A stretch of 64,000 nucleotides of DNA from Colwellia piezophila ATCC BAA-637 (GTDB lineage: Bacteria > Pseudomonadota > Gammaproteobacteria > Enterobacterales > Alteromonadaceae). How positions within the stretch are numbered: the first letter of the stretch is position 1; every line of letters begins with the position of its first letter. The DNA lies in NCBI RefSeq assembly GCF_000378625.1, contig NZ_KB905164.1, positions 1 through 64,000 of the forward strand, written 5' to 3'. Below are positions 43,776 to 53,259 of the stretch, piece after piece. The translations under genes were made by a program, and so were the position numbers. A model generated the notes under the pieces. It saw only the letters and a program-made list of their open reading frames with translations. It made no database searches and had not been told where the DNA came from.

Positions 43776-46118
43776 ATGCCACACATTCTTGTCCGGGAGT
43801 GTTATCGCCTGATGATAAAATCACAAAAATATACTTGTTTCCTACTGCTATTTTTTGCTGTTAACTTTATAAGCTCAGCGCAAAGTAATGCCGTTGAATT
43901 TGTTGGCTCAAAAGCCTGTATTGGCTGCCATGAAAAAGCCTATCAAGATTGGCAAGGTTCACATCATGATATGTCAATGAAACATGCCGACAGTAAAAGT
44001 GTTTTGGGTGACTTTAACCAAAAAACGTTAACTTCCCCAAGTACAAAGCCTGAAGTATTAAGTACCTTCTTCAAAAAGGGGAAGCAATTCTGGGTTAATA
44101 TCAAAGGCCCTGACGGTAAGTTCCATGATTATCAAATTAAATATACCTTTGGTTATACACCGCTGCAGCAGTACATGGTTGAATTTGACGATGGTAGAGT
44201 GCAACTAATTCCTTTTGCTTGGGACTCTCGTACTAAAGCAAACGGCGGCCAACGTTGGTATACCCTTTATCCTGAGATGAATAAAAATCATCAAGAGTTT
44301 TTTTGGACCAATACTGGCCAAAACTGGAACTACATGTGCGCTGATTGTCACTCAACCAATGTAGAGAAGAACTTTGATTTAAAAACTAATAGCTATAACA
44401 CTACTTTTAGTGAAATTAATGTCGCTTGTGAAAGCTGTCATGGCGCAGCAAGTGAACATTTAACCTGGGCCAAACAAGTAGGGAAATCCCCGACAACCAG
44501 TACAGACAAATTAGCAAGTAAACGTTTTGGTTTTCAGCGTGATTTATCAAAATCGGTCAAACAATGGCAATCAATTCCAGCAAGCAACACCTTAACGCCA
44601 AAAACACTTGAACACAGTCAACAAGTATTAGTGTGTGCCCAATGTCATAGCAGACGTACGCAAATAAGTAATAACAGTCATGTTGACGGGAATGCCTTTG
44701 GCGAGCGCTACTTACTGGATTTAATTTCCAGCAGCAATTATCACCCCGATGGCCAAGTGTATAATGAGAACTTTGTTTACGGCTCATTTTTACAATCGAA
44801 AATGTACAAAAATGGTGTGGTGTGCAGTGATTGTCATAACCCACATACTGCGGAGTTAAAACTACCGGTAGAAACACTTTGTTTGCAATGCCATCAGAGC
44901 GAAAACTATGCTTCAACCAAGCACCATAAACATGAAACAAACTCAACAGGCGCGTTATGTGTTAATTGTCATATGCCCGAAACAACCTATATGGAAATTG
45001 ATGCCCGGCGCGATCATGGTTTTCATATCCCGACACCTAACTTAGCCAAGCAGTTGGGCACTCCCGATACTTGCTTAAGTTGTCATAAAGACAAAAATAG
45101 TCAATGGAGCGCCAGTAAAGTTGCTGCTTGGTATCCTGACTCGACCATCAAAGAAGAAAAAGATTTTGTCGCGGTATTTTCTGCTATTAACTTGGCACTT
45201 AATGAACAACAACTGCAAGGTGTAGCCGCTGAGTTATCTCGTATATCTCAAACAATTTCTTATGCGGGTATTATTCGCGCTTCAGCACTAACGAAAATGG
45301 CGAGCGTTTCCAACACCAATACTATTATCGCCATCGCCAGAGCGGTAAAAAATGCTGATGAAAATATTCGTTTAGGGGCAATTGAAGGTGCACAGAGTAT
45401 GGCCAGTGATGAAAAATGGCGAATATTATCACCATTATTAACAGATAAAGTGCTAACGGTAAGAACTGGTGCCGCTTTTGCTTTAACCAGTTTATGGCAA
45501 AATTTATCACTCGCTCAACATGAGCAACTTACCCCTGCGCTTGATGAATATTTAGCAAGCCAGCGCTTTAATAATGACCGCAGTTTTGCTCATTCAAATA
45601 TAGGTATTATTTCCGCCTATCAAGGGGATTATGAGCAAGCCATTAAAGCGTTCAAGCAAGGCATCGCCATAGAAGCAAACTTTGCGCAAACATACTTGAA
45701 CTTAAGCCAAGTATATTACCAACGCGGTGAGAACCTGCAAAGTATTGCCAGCTTACAACAAGGTACAAACGCCAATCCTGATGATGCTAGCCTACCCTAT
45801 AATTTGGGCCTAGCTTATATTAGGATTAAAGATAAAGTGAAAGCAGCGAAGGCGTTAGCAATAGCCACCAAACTTGCACCACAAAATAGTCATTACTTTT
45901 ATGTTTACGGATTAAGTTTAGAGCAAGAGCAACAAAGCGCAGCCTATAAGGCCTTGTATCAGGCATTTTTACTGAGTAATAATCCACAACATTTATTTGC
46001 CTTGTGTGACATGCAAGTACGTCATAAAAGTGCGGTAGCAAAACAATGTTTAGATAAACTTGCTCCGTTAGTGCCGAGCAATGTGATTCAAGGACTTAGG
46101 CAACAGCTAAGTAATTAA
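43776..46118 (+). CDS. Eight-haem c-type cytochrome fused to HEAT/TPR repeats
   Basis: 780 residues. A signal peptide (cut near SAQSN) is followed by eight CxxCH haem motifs: CIGCH (residue 48), CADCH, CESCH, CAQCH, CSDCH, CLQCH, CVNCH and CLSCH. The C-terminal ~330 residues are helical, with HEAT-like units (IRASALTKMASVSNTNTI, IRLGAIEGAQSMASDEKW) and then TPRs (YEQAIKAFKQGIAIEANFAQ, NLGLAYIRIKDKVKAAKALA). The family resembles cytochrome c554-type proteins. It should carry electrons in the periplasm, and the repeats suggest a docking platform. A start at ATG 43812 is also possible. It directly abuts the SUMF1-like gene and precedes the MoxR/Bat genes by 54 bases, an unusual partner. Confidence 0.9.
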   Translation: MPHILVRECYRLMIKSQKYTCFLLLFFAVNFISSAQSNAVEFVGSKACIGCHEKAYQDWQGSHHDMSMKHADSKSVLGDFNQKTLTSPSTKPEVLSTFFKKGKQFWVNIKGPDGKFHDYQIKYTFGYTPLQQYMVEFDDGRVQLIPFAWDSRTKANGGQRWYTLYPEMNKNHQEFFWTNTGQNWNYMCADCHSTNVEKNFDLKTNSYNTTFSEINVACESCHGAASEHLTWAKQVGKSPTTSTDKLASKRFGFQRDLSKSVKQWQSIPASNTLTPKTLEHSQQVLVCAQCHSRRTQISNNSHVDGNAFGERYLLDLISSSNYHPDGQVYNENFVYGSFLQSKMYKNGVVCSDCHNPHTAELKLPVETLCLQCHQSENYASTKHHKHETNSTGALCVNCHMPETTYMEIDARRDHGFHIPTPNLAKQLGTPDTCLSCHKDKNSQWSASKVAAWYPDSTIKEEKDFVAVFSAINLALNEQQLQGVAAELSRISQTISYAGIIRASALTKMASVSNTNTIIAIARAVKNADENIRLGAIEGAQSMASDEKWRILSPLLTDKVLTVRTGAAFALTSLWQNLSLAQHEQLTPALDEYLASQRFNNDRSFAHSNIGIISAYQGDYEQAIKAFKQGIAIEANFAQTYLNLSQVYYQRGENLQSIASLQQGTNANPDDASLPYNLGLAYIRIKDKVKAAKALAIATKLAPQNSHYFYVYGLSLEQEQQSAAYKALYQAFLLSNNPQHLFALCDMQVRHKSAVAKQCLDKLAPLVPSNVIQGLRQQLSN

Positions 46119-46172
46119 CGACCAAGATGAGTTAACAAAAGAATATAAAATTAAAAATTAAAGGATTATTTT

Positions 46173-47207
46173 ATGAATGAGCATATTAATGACCAAGTTA
46201 ATGACCAAGTTAATGACCAAGTAAGTAGCTTATCGAATGGTAAGTCTACTGCCCTAGCGCAGTTACAGTTATTAAAAGCACAAATCGAACAATCGGTTAT
46301 TGGTCAGTCTCATGTGGTTGATTCCTTGCTTATTGCCTTATTGACTAATGGTAATATTTTACTCGAAGGCTTGCCCGGCACAGCAAAAACCCGTTCAATT
46401 AAAACCTTAGCGCGCTCACTTAACGTTGACTTAGGTCGCGTGCAATTCACCCCTGATTTACTACCCTCTGATGTCACGGGTACAGAAGTTTACCAAGAAG
46501 TGAATGGCAAACCGGTACTCACTTTCCAAAAAGGCCCTATTTTTAATAACCTGTTACTGGCCGATGAAATAAACCGCTCGCCTGCTAAAGTACAAGCAGC
46601 GCTATTAGAAGCCATGGAAGAGAGGCAAATCACCGTTGCCGGGAAAACCTACAAATTACCTGAACTGTTTATGGTATTAGCGACGCAGAACCCTATCGAG
46701 CAAGAAGGTACCTACCCGTTACCAGAAGCGCAAATGGATCGATTTATCATGAAAATCAATCTTGAATACCCTGATGATGCCGCTGAAGCTGAAATTATCA
46801 AGTTAGTGCGTAGCGAAGAAAAGCACATACAAGAAGTTGAAAATATCAGTCCTGAGCATATCTTTACCGCTCGTGATGAAATCCATAATATCCACTGTAG
46901 CCAAGCCATCATTGATTACATTGTTGCTATTGTTATGGCAACAAGAAAGCCCGAACGTTATCCCGACTCACCTTTACAGCAATGGTTAACGGTTGGTTCT
47001 AGTCCAAGAGCAAGTATCGCCATTGATAAATGTGCCCGTGCACAAGCTTGGCTCAAGGGTAAAGACTTCGTTGACCCGGATGATGTCCGCTCTGTTGCCC
47101 ATTCTGTACTGCGCCATCGTTTAGTACTGAGTTATGACGCTTTAGCTGACGGCATTACCGCTGATGCTGTCATCGATGAAATACTTAAACAGGTGGCTGT
47201 AGCCTAG
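46173..47207 (+). CDS. MoxR-family AAA+ ATPase
   Basis: 344 residues. MoxR ATPases act as chaperones for assembly or activation of vWA-protein complexes at the membrane. Walker A LEGLPGTAKTRSIK, Walker B LLADEINRSPAKVQAALLEA, sensor ATQNPIEQEGTYPLPEAQMDRF and C-terminal lid DPDDVRSVAHSVLRHRL are intact. The N-terminus has a threefold NDQV repeat coded by a 12-base tandem repeat at about 46189-46222. ATG after AAAGGA. It starts the MoxR-DUF58-DUF4381-BatA-B-C-D block, 10 bases before the next gene. Confidence 0.95.
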   Translation: MNEHINDQVNDQVNDQVSSLSNGKSTALAQLQLLKAQIEQSVIGQSHVVDSLLIALLTNGNILLEGLPGTAKTRSIKTLARSLNVDLGRVQFTPDLLPSDVTGTEVYQEVNGKPVLTFQKGPIFNNLLLADEINRSPAKVQAALLEAMEERQITVAGKTYKLPELFMVLATQNPIEQEGTYPLPEAQMDRFIMKINLEYPDDAAEAEIIKLVRSEEKHIQEVENISPEHIFTARDEIHNIHCSQAIIDYIVAIVMATRKPERYPDSPLQQWLTVGSSPRASIAIDKCARAQAWLKGKDFVDPDDVRSVAHSVLRHRLVLSYDALADGITADAVIDEILKQVAVA

Positions 47208-47217
47208 GAGGTATCTC

Positions 47218-48267
47218 GTGAATACCAATACTGCGGCAAAAAAAGGCAATGCGAGCGACAAGGCCAAGGTTAACAGTAAAAATGAATCAGCGATTTACGC
47301 TAATTTAAATGAATTACGTCGGTTAAAATATGCGGCCAAAGGATTTTCCTTTACCCCTAATCAGCCAGCCAATAGTGCATTGAGTGGCAAAAATGTCTCG
47401 AAACTTCGTGGTCGCGGACTCAATTTTGAAGAGCTGAGGCATTATCGCCCTGGTGATGATATTCGTGCAATGGATTGGAAAGTAACGCAAAGAACCGGCA
47501 AGCCTCATATCAAGGTGTTTACCGAAGAACGAGAGCGTAATGTTTATCTAGCTATTGATCAACGAATGACCATGTTCTTTGGTAGCTCAAATAAAATGAA
47601 ATCAGTTATTGCCGCGGAACTTGCCGCCTTAATTGCCTGGCAAATAAGTGATAGTGGCGATCGCATTGGTGCGGTTATTTATAATGATCAGCAAACAAAG
47701 ATAATTCCAGCCAAACGCGGTAGGCAGCATGTCGTTAATTTGCTCAGTGAAGTATTAAAGAAAAACCATGAATTATCAATTGATAAAAGCGCTCAGGTAA
47801 ATGCCAATGATAGTGAGTCATTTAACAAGATGTTGGCAACATTAAACAAAGTGTCCAGTCATAACGGCTTGATCATTTTAATTGGCGATGGTCATGGCTT
47901 TAACGATAAGAGTACTGATTTCATTAAACAATTAAGACAACATAATGAAGTTATTGCTTGCCATATCTTTGATCCCTTAGAGCAGACGTTACCTAAAATG
48001 TCTCAAATGATTGTCAGTGACGGCGTACAACAAATTCAATTCTCCTCAAATAACAAAACATTTCAAAAAAACTATCAAGTAGAGATAGCTAAACAGTTAG
48101 ACAGCTATGTCAAAGCAGCCAAAAAATACCGTATCCCATTAATTGAAATCGATACTATAACTCCGGTTGAGCAGCAATTGCGCAAAGCCCTTGGGCATAA
48201 AACCAGTAGTAAAAGCGCAACTAAAAGCGAGACTAAACTAGGACCTGTATCTGGAGAAAACAGATGA
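47218..48267 (+). CDS. DUF58 domain protein
   Basis: 349 residues, cytoplasmic or peripheral. It holds the DUF58 core RGRGLNFEELRHYRPGDDIR followed by AMDWKVTQRTGKPHIKVFTE, then a vWA-like fold with IDQRMTMFFGS in place of an intact DxSxS MIDAS. DUF58 proteins work with MoxR ATPases and Bat proteins. The tail is Ser/Lys-rich. The start is GTG at 47218 after GGAGG. It overlaps the DUF4381 gene by four bases (ATGA at 48264), so translation is coupled. Confidence 0.9.
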   Translation: MNTNTAAKKGNASDKAKVNSKNESAIYANLNELRRLKYAAKGFSFTPNQPANSALSGKNVSKLRGRGLNFEELRHYRPGDDIRAMDWKVTQRTGKPHIKVFTEERERNVYLAIDQRMTMFFGSSNKMKSVIAAELAALIAWQISDSGDRIGAVIYNDQQTKIIPAKRGRQHVVNLLSEVLKKNHELSIDKSAQVNANDSESFNKMLATLNKVSSHNGLIILIGDGHGFNDKSTDFIKQLRQHNEVIACHIFDPLEQTLPKMSQMIVSDGVQQIQFSSNNKTFQKNYQVEIAKQLDSYVKAAKKYRIPLIEIDTITPVEQQLRKALGHKTSSKSATKSETKLGPVSGENR

Positions 48268-48881
48268 GTTTTGAAAAACCTTGGGGTAATTATTTACTCG
48301 AAGCCATTGTCGAAACCAAAGCGCCTGAGACCATTAGCTTTTTGCCACAAACCATTGCTTGGCAGCTGATTTTTACCGTACTAATAATTATTATTCTCAG
48401 AAAGTGTCATCAAAAATGGCAAAATTATCAGGCTAATGCTTATCGTCGTGAAGCCCTCTTTTGGCTTTCTCAATGCTCTCTCTCTAAAGAAGAGGATATT
48501 AGACAACTACCGGCATTACTGAGAAAAACGGCTATTCTTGCCAGTAATAGGCATATAAAAGAGAGTGATAGTGTTAAGAGCAAGACTTTAGCGCTAAAAG
48601 TCCAACAAGAAGTTATCGAATTAAGGGGGCAAGCTTGGGCAAAGTGGCTAGATCAGAATTGCAGTAAATGTCATTTCCATGAAAAAACAGTTGAGCCTTC
48701 ATCAACTACCCACTGCAGTGAAAAGCTATTGTCTCAACTTTCCTATATGGCCACGATAGATCTAAACGATGCTCATGTTAATAAAAGCTTAATACAATTG
48801 CACCAACAAATTGAATGTTGGATTAAACATCATCATCTGACTATTTCAGCCCAGAGTGAGTCATTGGGAGTAAGCGCATGA
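48264..48881 (+). CDS. DUF4381 membrane protein of the Bat operon
   Basis: 205 residues with one membrane helix (~30-44, WQLIFTVLIIIIL) and a cytoplasmic helical body (REALFWLSQCSL, LPALLRKTAILAS, GQAWAKWLDQNC). This is the pattern of DUF4381, a regular partner of MoxR/Bat operons. Its role is unknown; it may link MoxR to the vWA proteins. It overlaps both neighbours by four bases (48264-48267 and 48878-48881). Confidence 0.85.
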   Translation: MSFEKPWGNYLLEAIVETKAPETISFLPQTIAWQLIFTVLIIIILRKCHQKWQNYQANAYRREALFWLSQCSLSKEEDIRQLPALLRKTAILASNRHIKESDSVKSKTLALKVQQEVIELRGQAWAKWLDQNCSKCHFHEKTVEPSSTTHCSEKLLSQLSYMATIDLNDAHVNKSLIQLHQQIECWIKHHHLTISAQSESLGVSA

Positions 48882-49945
48882 TCGAATTTGTTTATCCCTG
48901 GGCATTTATGCTCATTGTAGTTCCCTTTGCTGTAACGCTCTTTGCTCCGGCTTACAAAGAGCGGAAATCATCCATTAAAGTGCCCTACTTTGCCCGTCTT
49001 GTTGATGTCACCGGTGAAAAACCACAAAGTGGCGCGGTATTACTTAACCGTAATAATCTGCAACGGCTGCTTATTGCTTTTTCCTGGCTGTGTATTGTCA
49101 CTGCTATCGCTAAACCTGAAATGATTGGCGCACCGATTAACCAAGAAAAATCCGCGCGAGATTTAATGATAGCGGTAGATTTATCAGGTTCAATGTCAGT
49201 TGAAGACTTTACCTTACCTAACGTTATTAAAAATAGCTCAACAGATGAAGGTGAACGAGTTAATCGCTTGGTCGCGGTTAAACATGTACTTAATGATTTT
49301 GTTAAAGGTCGCGAACACGACAGATTAGGTCTTATTCTGTTTGGTGATGCCCCTTATTTACAAGCACCTTTCACCGATGACATAACCACATGGCAAGCGC
49401 TGCTTAATGAAAGTGCTATTGGTATGGCGGGTCAAAGTACTGCCTTTGGTGATGCTATTGGTTTAGCAATCAGTGTTTTTGAGCAATCCGACACCCAAAA
49501 TCGGGTATTAATAGTATTAACTGATGGCAATGATACTGCTTCAAAAGTGCCACCGGTCGAAGCGGCCAAAGTCGCTGCCGCCCATGATATTAAAATATAT
49601 ACCATAGCGATTGGCGATCCCAGCGCGGTAGGCGAAGAAAAAGTAGATTTTGAGGTATTAAATGAAATTGCCGTGGTCACCAAGGGTAAAAGCTTTCAAG
49701 CACTTAACAGTGATGAGTTATTAACCGTTTACGCTGAAATTGATAAACTAGAACCCCAACAGTTTGACTCACTTTCTTTTAGGCCAAGGGTGAGTATTCA
49801 TCACTACCCTATTATGCTCTTTGTCAGTATTTACCTACTGGCCTTGTTTATCGTTAATATTCGCATCCGCATGCAACTTACCGAACAAAAGGCTCAACAA
49901 AAGGCACAACAAAAACCAGCAAGTGAAGGGGTTAGTCATGATTGA
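48878..49945 (+). CDS. batA: BatA-like vWA membrane protein
   Basis: 355 residues. N-terminal membrane segment (~6-25), a second helix near ~65, a vWA domain with intact MIDAS VDLSGSMSVEDF and LTDGNDTAS, and a C-terminal helix (~312-330, IMLFVSIYLLALFIVNIRI). It should sit in the inner membrane with the vWA domain in the periplasm. Bat proteins (first described in Bacteroides) are linked to oxygen tolerance and envelope stress, probably as complexes with metal-bound ligands. It overlaps DUF4381 and BatB. Confidence 0.92.
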   Translation: MIEFVYPWAFMLIVVPFAVTLFAPAYKERKSSIKVPYFARLVDVTGEKPQSGAVLLNRNNLQRLLIAFSWLCIVTAIAKPEMIGAPINQEKSARDLMIAVDLSGSMSVEDFTLPNVIKNSSTDEGERVNRLVAVKHVLNDFVKGREHDRLGLILFGDAPYLQAPFTDDITTWQALLNESAIGMAGQSTAFGDAIGLAISVFEQSDTQNRVLIVLTDGNDTASKVPPVEAAKVAAAHDIKIYTIAIGDPSAVGEEKVDFEVLNEIAVVTKGKSFQALNSDELLTVYAEIDKLEPQQFDSLSFRPRVSIHHYPIMLFVSIYLLALFIVNIRIRMQLTEQKAQQKAQQKPASEGVSHD

Positions 49946-50939
49946 TGAGTTCACGCTATTTTTTACTAGCATGCAACACTTTCATTTTTTGCGTCCTTAT
50001 TGGTTGCTGGCGTTCCTGATGATTTTTTACATCATTCGAGCCTTCTCATTACGCGATGATAGTTTAGCGCAATGGCGCTCATTAATGTCCCCAGAGGTGT
50101 TAGCGCATTTAACTGTGTCTGGTAATAATAATCACTGGTTATCACCACAAAAAATGTCGCTAATTTTAGCGGTGCCACTGTGTATCGTTTTAATGGGGCC
50201 TACTTGGCAGCAACAAGAATCACCGTTTAGTGAGAATAATGCCCCGCTTATCATTGCACTCGATGTATCTAAAACCATGGAGCAAGCAGATGTGCAACCA
50301 TCACGGTTATTGCGCGCTAAACAAAAAATCATCGAATTACTTGAACTCAGGGGCGACAGTAAAACGGCGCTGATTGCTTTTTCTGGTAGTGCCCATGTGG
50401 TGATGCCCATTACCAATGACAGAGAAATGATTCGCCATTTTCTTGATGCGTTAGACGCCAAGGTTATGCCGGTATCCGGTAAATTACCTGAAACCATTAT
50501 TCCTTTGCTTGATAATTTACTGTCGATAACTAACGTACCGGGTACGGTGCTTTTAGTCGGTGATGGCGCAACCAGTAATACGGTAAGTGCCTTTAAAAAT
50601 TATTTTGCAACAAAATCCGCCCAGCTCATTATTTGGGGCATAGGTAAGTCAGGCTTGTCTAAAGATAAAAACGAACAGTTAAATACTGAGCTTAATAATC
50701 TCATCATTCCTTTACAACTAGAACAATTAAAAGCATTAAGTGAACACAGTAATGGCCGGCTTATCTTAATGAGTGATGACAATAGTGATGTTAAGCGCGT
50801 TAATAACTATATAAAGCATAACCTAGTGATAGTTGATGATAACTCTAGACCATGGCATGACTCTGGTTACCCGCTGTTGTTTGTGGTCGCTGGTATATTT
50901 TTGTTTTGGTTTAGAAAAGGGTGGACACTGCAATGGTAA
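49938..50939 (+). CDS. batB: BatB-like vWA membrane protein
   Basis: 333 residues from the ATG at 49938, which overlaps the BatA stop by eight bases and gives the expected N-terminal helix (RPYWLLAFLMIFYII). The vWA domain has DVSKTMEQAD, so the second MIDAS Ser is a Thr, and VGDGATS. A C-terminal helix (YPLLFVVAGIFLFWF) follows. Membrane topology is as for BatA, with which it probably forms a complex. An upstream ATG at 49821 lies inside BatA and is unlikely. The BatC gene overlaps its 3' end. Confidence 0.9.
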   Translation: MIDEFTLFFTSMQHFHFLRPYWLLAFLMIFYIIRAFSLRDDSLAQWRSLMSPEVLAHLTVSGNNNHWLSPQKMSLILAVPLCIVLMGPTWQQQESPFSENNAPLIIALDVSKTMEQADVQPSRLLRAKQKIIELLELRGDSKTALIAFSGSAHVVMPITNDREMIRHFLDALDAKVMPVSGKLPETIIPLLDNLLSITNVPGTVLLVGDGATSNTVSAFKNYFATKSAQLIIWGIGKSGLSKDKNEQLNTELNNLIIPLQLEQLKALSEHSNGRLILMSDDNSDVKRVNNYIKHNLVIVDDNSRPWHDSGYPLLFVVAGIFLFWFRKGWTLQW

Positions 50940-51709
50940 AATTAAAGTCAACACCTTGGTTTAGCTTCGCTACAAAAAATATACCATCAAAGTACTTCAA
51001 TAAAAAAAATTTACTTATCTCCTTACTATTAGCAAGTTGCCTCTTTGCCTTTAGTAAACCACAGCAGTTTACCGACTTATGGCTAACGCGTGATCAACAA
51101 GGTCAAATCCTGTTTAATTTGGATCATTATCAACAAGCTAGCAATACCTTTAAAAGTACACAGTGGCAGGCTTATAGCAGTTATGGCGCCGAACAATATA
51201 AAAATGCCGTCACCCTTTATAGCCAATTTAATGATGTTGATAGTCAAATGGCTAAGGCAAATGCCCTCGCCCACGGCCGTGAATATATCAATGCCCGTAA
51301 TTTATACCAACAGATATTAACGACAGCGCCAGAGAACCTTGCCGCTCAGACCAATATCAAAATCGTGCAAGCGATTATTGATGAAGTAAACCGTTTATCT
51401 GCCAGTCAAAAACCGGAAGAAGGAGAGTCGATAAAAGAGTTAGGCGACGAGCCACAAACCGGCGATGGCGCTGAACGTGAAGAAGCACCAAAGCAGCAAG
51501 AAATAGCACAACTTACCGCTGAGCAACTACTGCTCGACCCAAACTTAAATGAAATGTGGCTAAGACAAGTACAGAAAAACCCTGCGCATTTTTTATCGCA
51601 AAAGTTTTATATGCAACAAATCGCTATCAATAGACAAATAAAAAATGAAAGTAGCGAAAATGACGTTGAGAAAACCACCACAGGTACTGAAGGAGTTGAT
51701 GATGAATAA
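50933..51709 (+). CDS. batC: BatC-like TPR protein
   Basis: About 258 residues. A signal or membrane segment (~27-43, NLLISLLLASCLFAFS) is followed by TPR-like helices (LFNLDHYQQASNTFKSTQWQ, NAVTLYSQFNDVDSQMAKAN, YINARNLYQQIL). An acidic, Glu-rich linker and a short conserved end (LLLDPNLNEMWLRQVQKNPAHF) complete it. This matches BatC proteins, which join BatA/BatB. The start may be ATG 50921 or 50933; the latter overlaps the BatB stop. It overlaps BatD by eight bases. Confidence 0.85.
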   Translation: MVKLKSTPWFSFATKNIPSKYFNKKNLLISLLLASCLFAFSKPQQFTDLWLTRDQQGQILFNLDHYQQASNTFKSTQWQAYSSYGAEQYKNAVTLYSQFNDVDSQMAKANALAHGREYINARNLYQQILTTAPENLAAQTNIKIVQAIIDEVNRLSASQKPEEGESIKELGDEPQTGDGAEREEAPKQQEIAQLTAEQLLLDPNLNEMWLRQVQKNPAHFLSQKFYMQQIAINRQIKNESSENDVEKTTTGTEGVDDE

Positions 51710-53105
51710 AAAGCTAATCTCCTTATTTATATTTATCGTTCTTTTTTGTCAGTTAACCTCAATACAAAAGGCATCTGCAGCACAAACCATCGACGATTTA
51801 ATCAAAAAAGATAAATTATCAGTTAGCTTGCAGATCAATCAAAAAGAACAACAAATAGTCGGTCAGGCACTCATACTCACTGTCGAAGTTGCCACGGATA
51901 GATGGTTTGCCACCGGTAGCCAAATTCAAGCTTTTACACTACCAAAGAGTGTCATGCAGGCTAATAACATCAATACGATTAATGGCACTAAGCGGATTTC
52001 TGGCCAAACATGGGCTACACAAACTCATGAGATTACCTTATACCCAACTGGTTCAGGGATTTACCAAGTGCCATCAATCAAGGTAGATATATCGGTCAAT
52101 ACTGAAAATGATGGCATAATAACGGGCGTAGCCAGTACCCAGGAAAGTAGTTTTACCATTGATTTACCTTCAGCACTTTCAGGTATTGAAAATTTCATTG
52201 TCTCCCCCGAGGTAACGCTCGAAATTGAGGGTCAATTTGATGAAGAAAAAGACTATGCCGTCGGTGAAGCTATCACGCAAACTATTACCATTACCGCGAT
52301 CGACACACCGGCCATGATGATTATGCCCATTAACCGAGTTGCCGGTAAATTTACTGAAGGTAGTTTACCTGAAGGCAATGTTCCTGAAGTTCATTCTCCT
52401 GAGGGTAAGCCCAATTTAGCGGGCATATCAGGCTTGAGTATTTATCACAAACCCGCACAAATCTTTGATAAATCAAATAGGGGCTCGTTAATAGGCACGC
52501 GCGTAGAGTCCTTTACCTACATTTTTGAAAAACCGGGCCGTTATAAAATCGATGAACAAGTGATTTACTGGTGGAATAGCCAATCAAATACCCTTGAGTC
52601 TTTATTAATTCCATCCTCCGTTTGGACTGTATCAGGCGGCGGCTTAAGTCAACAAGGTCAACACTACCTTTTCAACAATTACAGCTTAAATATTGAAACA
52701 ATCATCACTCTATTAATGGTTTTATTACTCGTGATGCTGGGCTATTTTGGCTTTATCAAGCGTCATCAATTATCTAGCTACTATAATAAAGTCACCAAAC
52801 GAGAGCAGAGAATGCTACGTAATAATTTTGTAAACGCTATCGCGAAGCAAAACTATCTCGGTGCCACGCATTACCTCTATCAATATACCTTACTATCAAA
52901 TAATCGAACCATCACAGATGACTGCTCACTTACTGTCACATTGAATCAATTAGCGTTCAATGACAGTATTGCTAAAAAAGCAGGGCTGACCTTCTCTGTA
53001 AATCAAGCTAAAGCATTAATAAAGAAAATTGATACCAGAGCAGGTAAAAATGAAAAATCAGCTAATTTCATGCCTAATGAGCGCATTAAGCTTAACAATG
53101 AATAA
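51702..53105 (+). CDS. batD: BatD-like protein (BatD/oxygen-tolerance)
   Basis: 467 residues from ATG 51702 (AAGGAG 8 bases before; ATG 51699 equally possible). Signal peptide (~5-25, cut near ASAAQT), a large periplasmic beta-sandwich region, QKEQQIVGQALILTVEVATD, FEKPGRYKIDEQVIYWWNSQ, and a C-terminal membrane helix (~332-352, IITLLMVLLLVMLGYFGF) with a basic cytoplasmic tail. This is the BatD (PF13584) layout. It ends the operon before a strong terminator. Its ligand is unknown. Confidence 0.88.
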   Translation: MNKKLISLFIFIVLFCQLTSIQKASAAQTIDDLIKKDKLSVSLQINQKEQQIVGQALILTVEVATDRWFATGSQIQAFTLPKSVMQANNINTINGTKRISGQTWATQTHEITLYPTGSGIYQVPSIKVDISVNTENDGIITGVASTQESSFTIDLPSALSGIENFIVSPEVTLEIEGQFDEEKDYAVGEAITQTITITAIDTPAMMIMPINRVAGKFTEGSLPEGNVPEVHSPEGKPNLAGISGLSIYHKPAQIFDKSNRGSLIGTRVESFTYIFEKPGRYKIDEQVIYWWNSQSNTLESLLIPSSVWTVSGGGLSQQGQHYLFNNYSLNIETIITLLMVLLLVMLGYFGFIKRHQLSSYYNKVTKREQRMLRNNFVNAIAKQNYLGATHYLYQYTLLSNNRTITDDCSLTVTLNQLAFNDSIAKKAGLTFSVNQAKALIKKIDTRAGKNEKSANFMPNERIKLNNE

Positions 53106-53150
53106 AGTAAAGAATATATATTAAGTCAATTAAGGTATTTTTTGACATAA

Positions 53151-53184
53151 AAAACCCGCATCAGCTTTGACTAATGCGGGTTTT
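53151..53184. terminator. Bidirectional terminator between batD and ihfA
   Basis: AAAACCCGCAT/ATGCGGGTTTT, an 11-bp stem with a 12-base loop, A/T-rich on both sides; serves the converging operons. Confidence 0.85.
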
Positions 53185-53259
53185 ATTATTTAATAGCACG
53201 ATAAACAGAACAACAAAAGTTGTTCAGCTTAACCTAGCAAATTTAATATAGATTCTATA

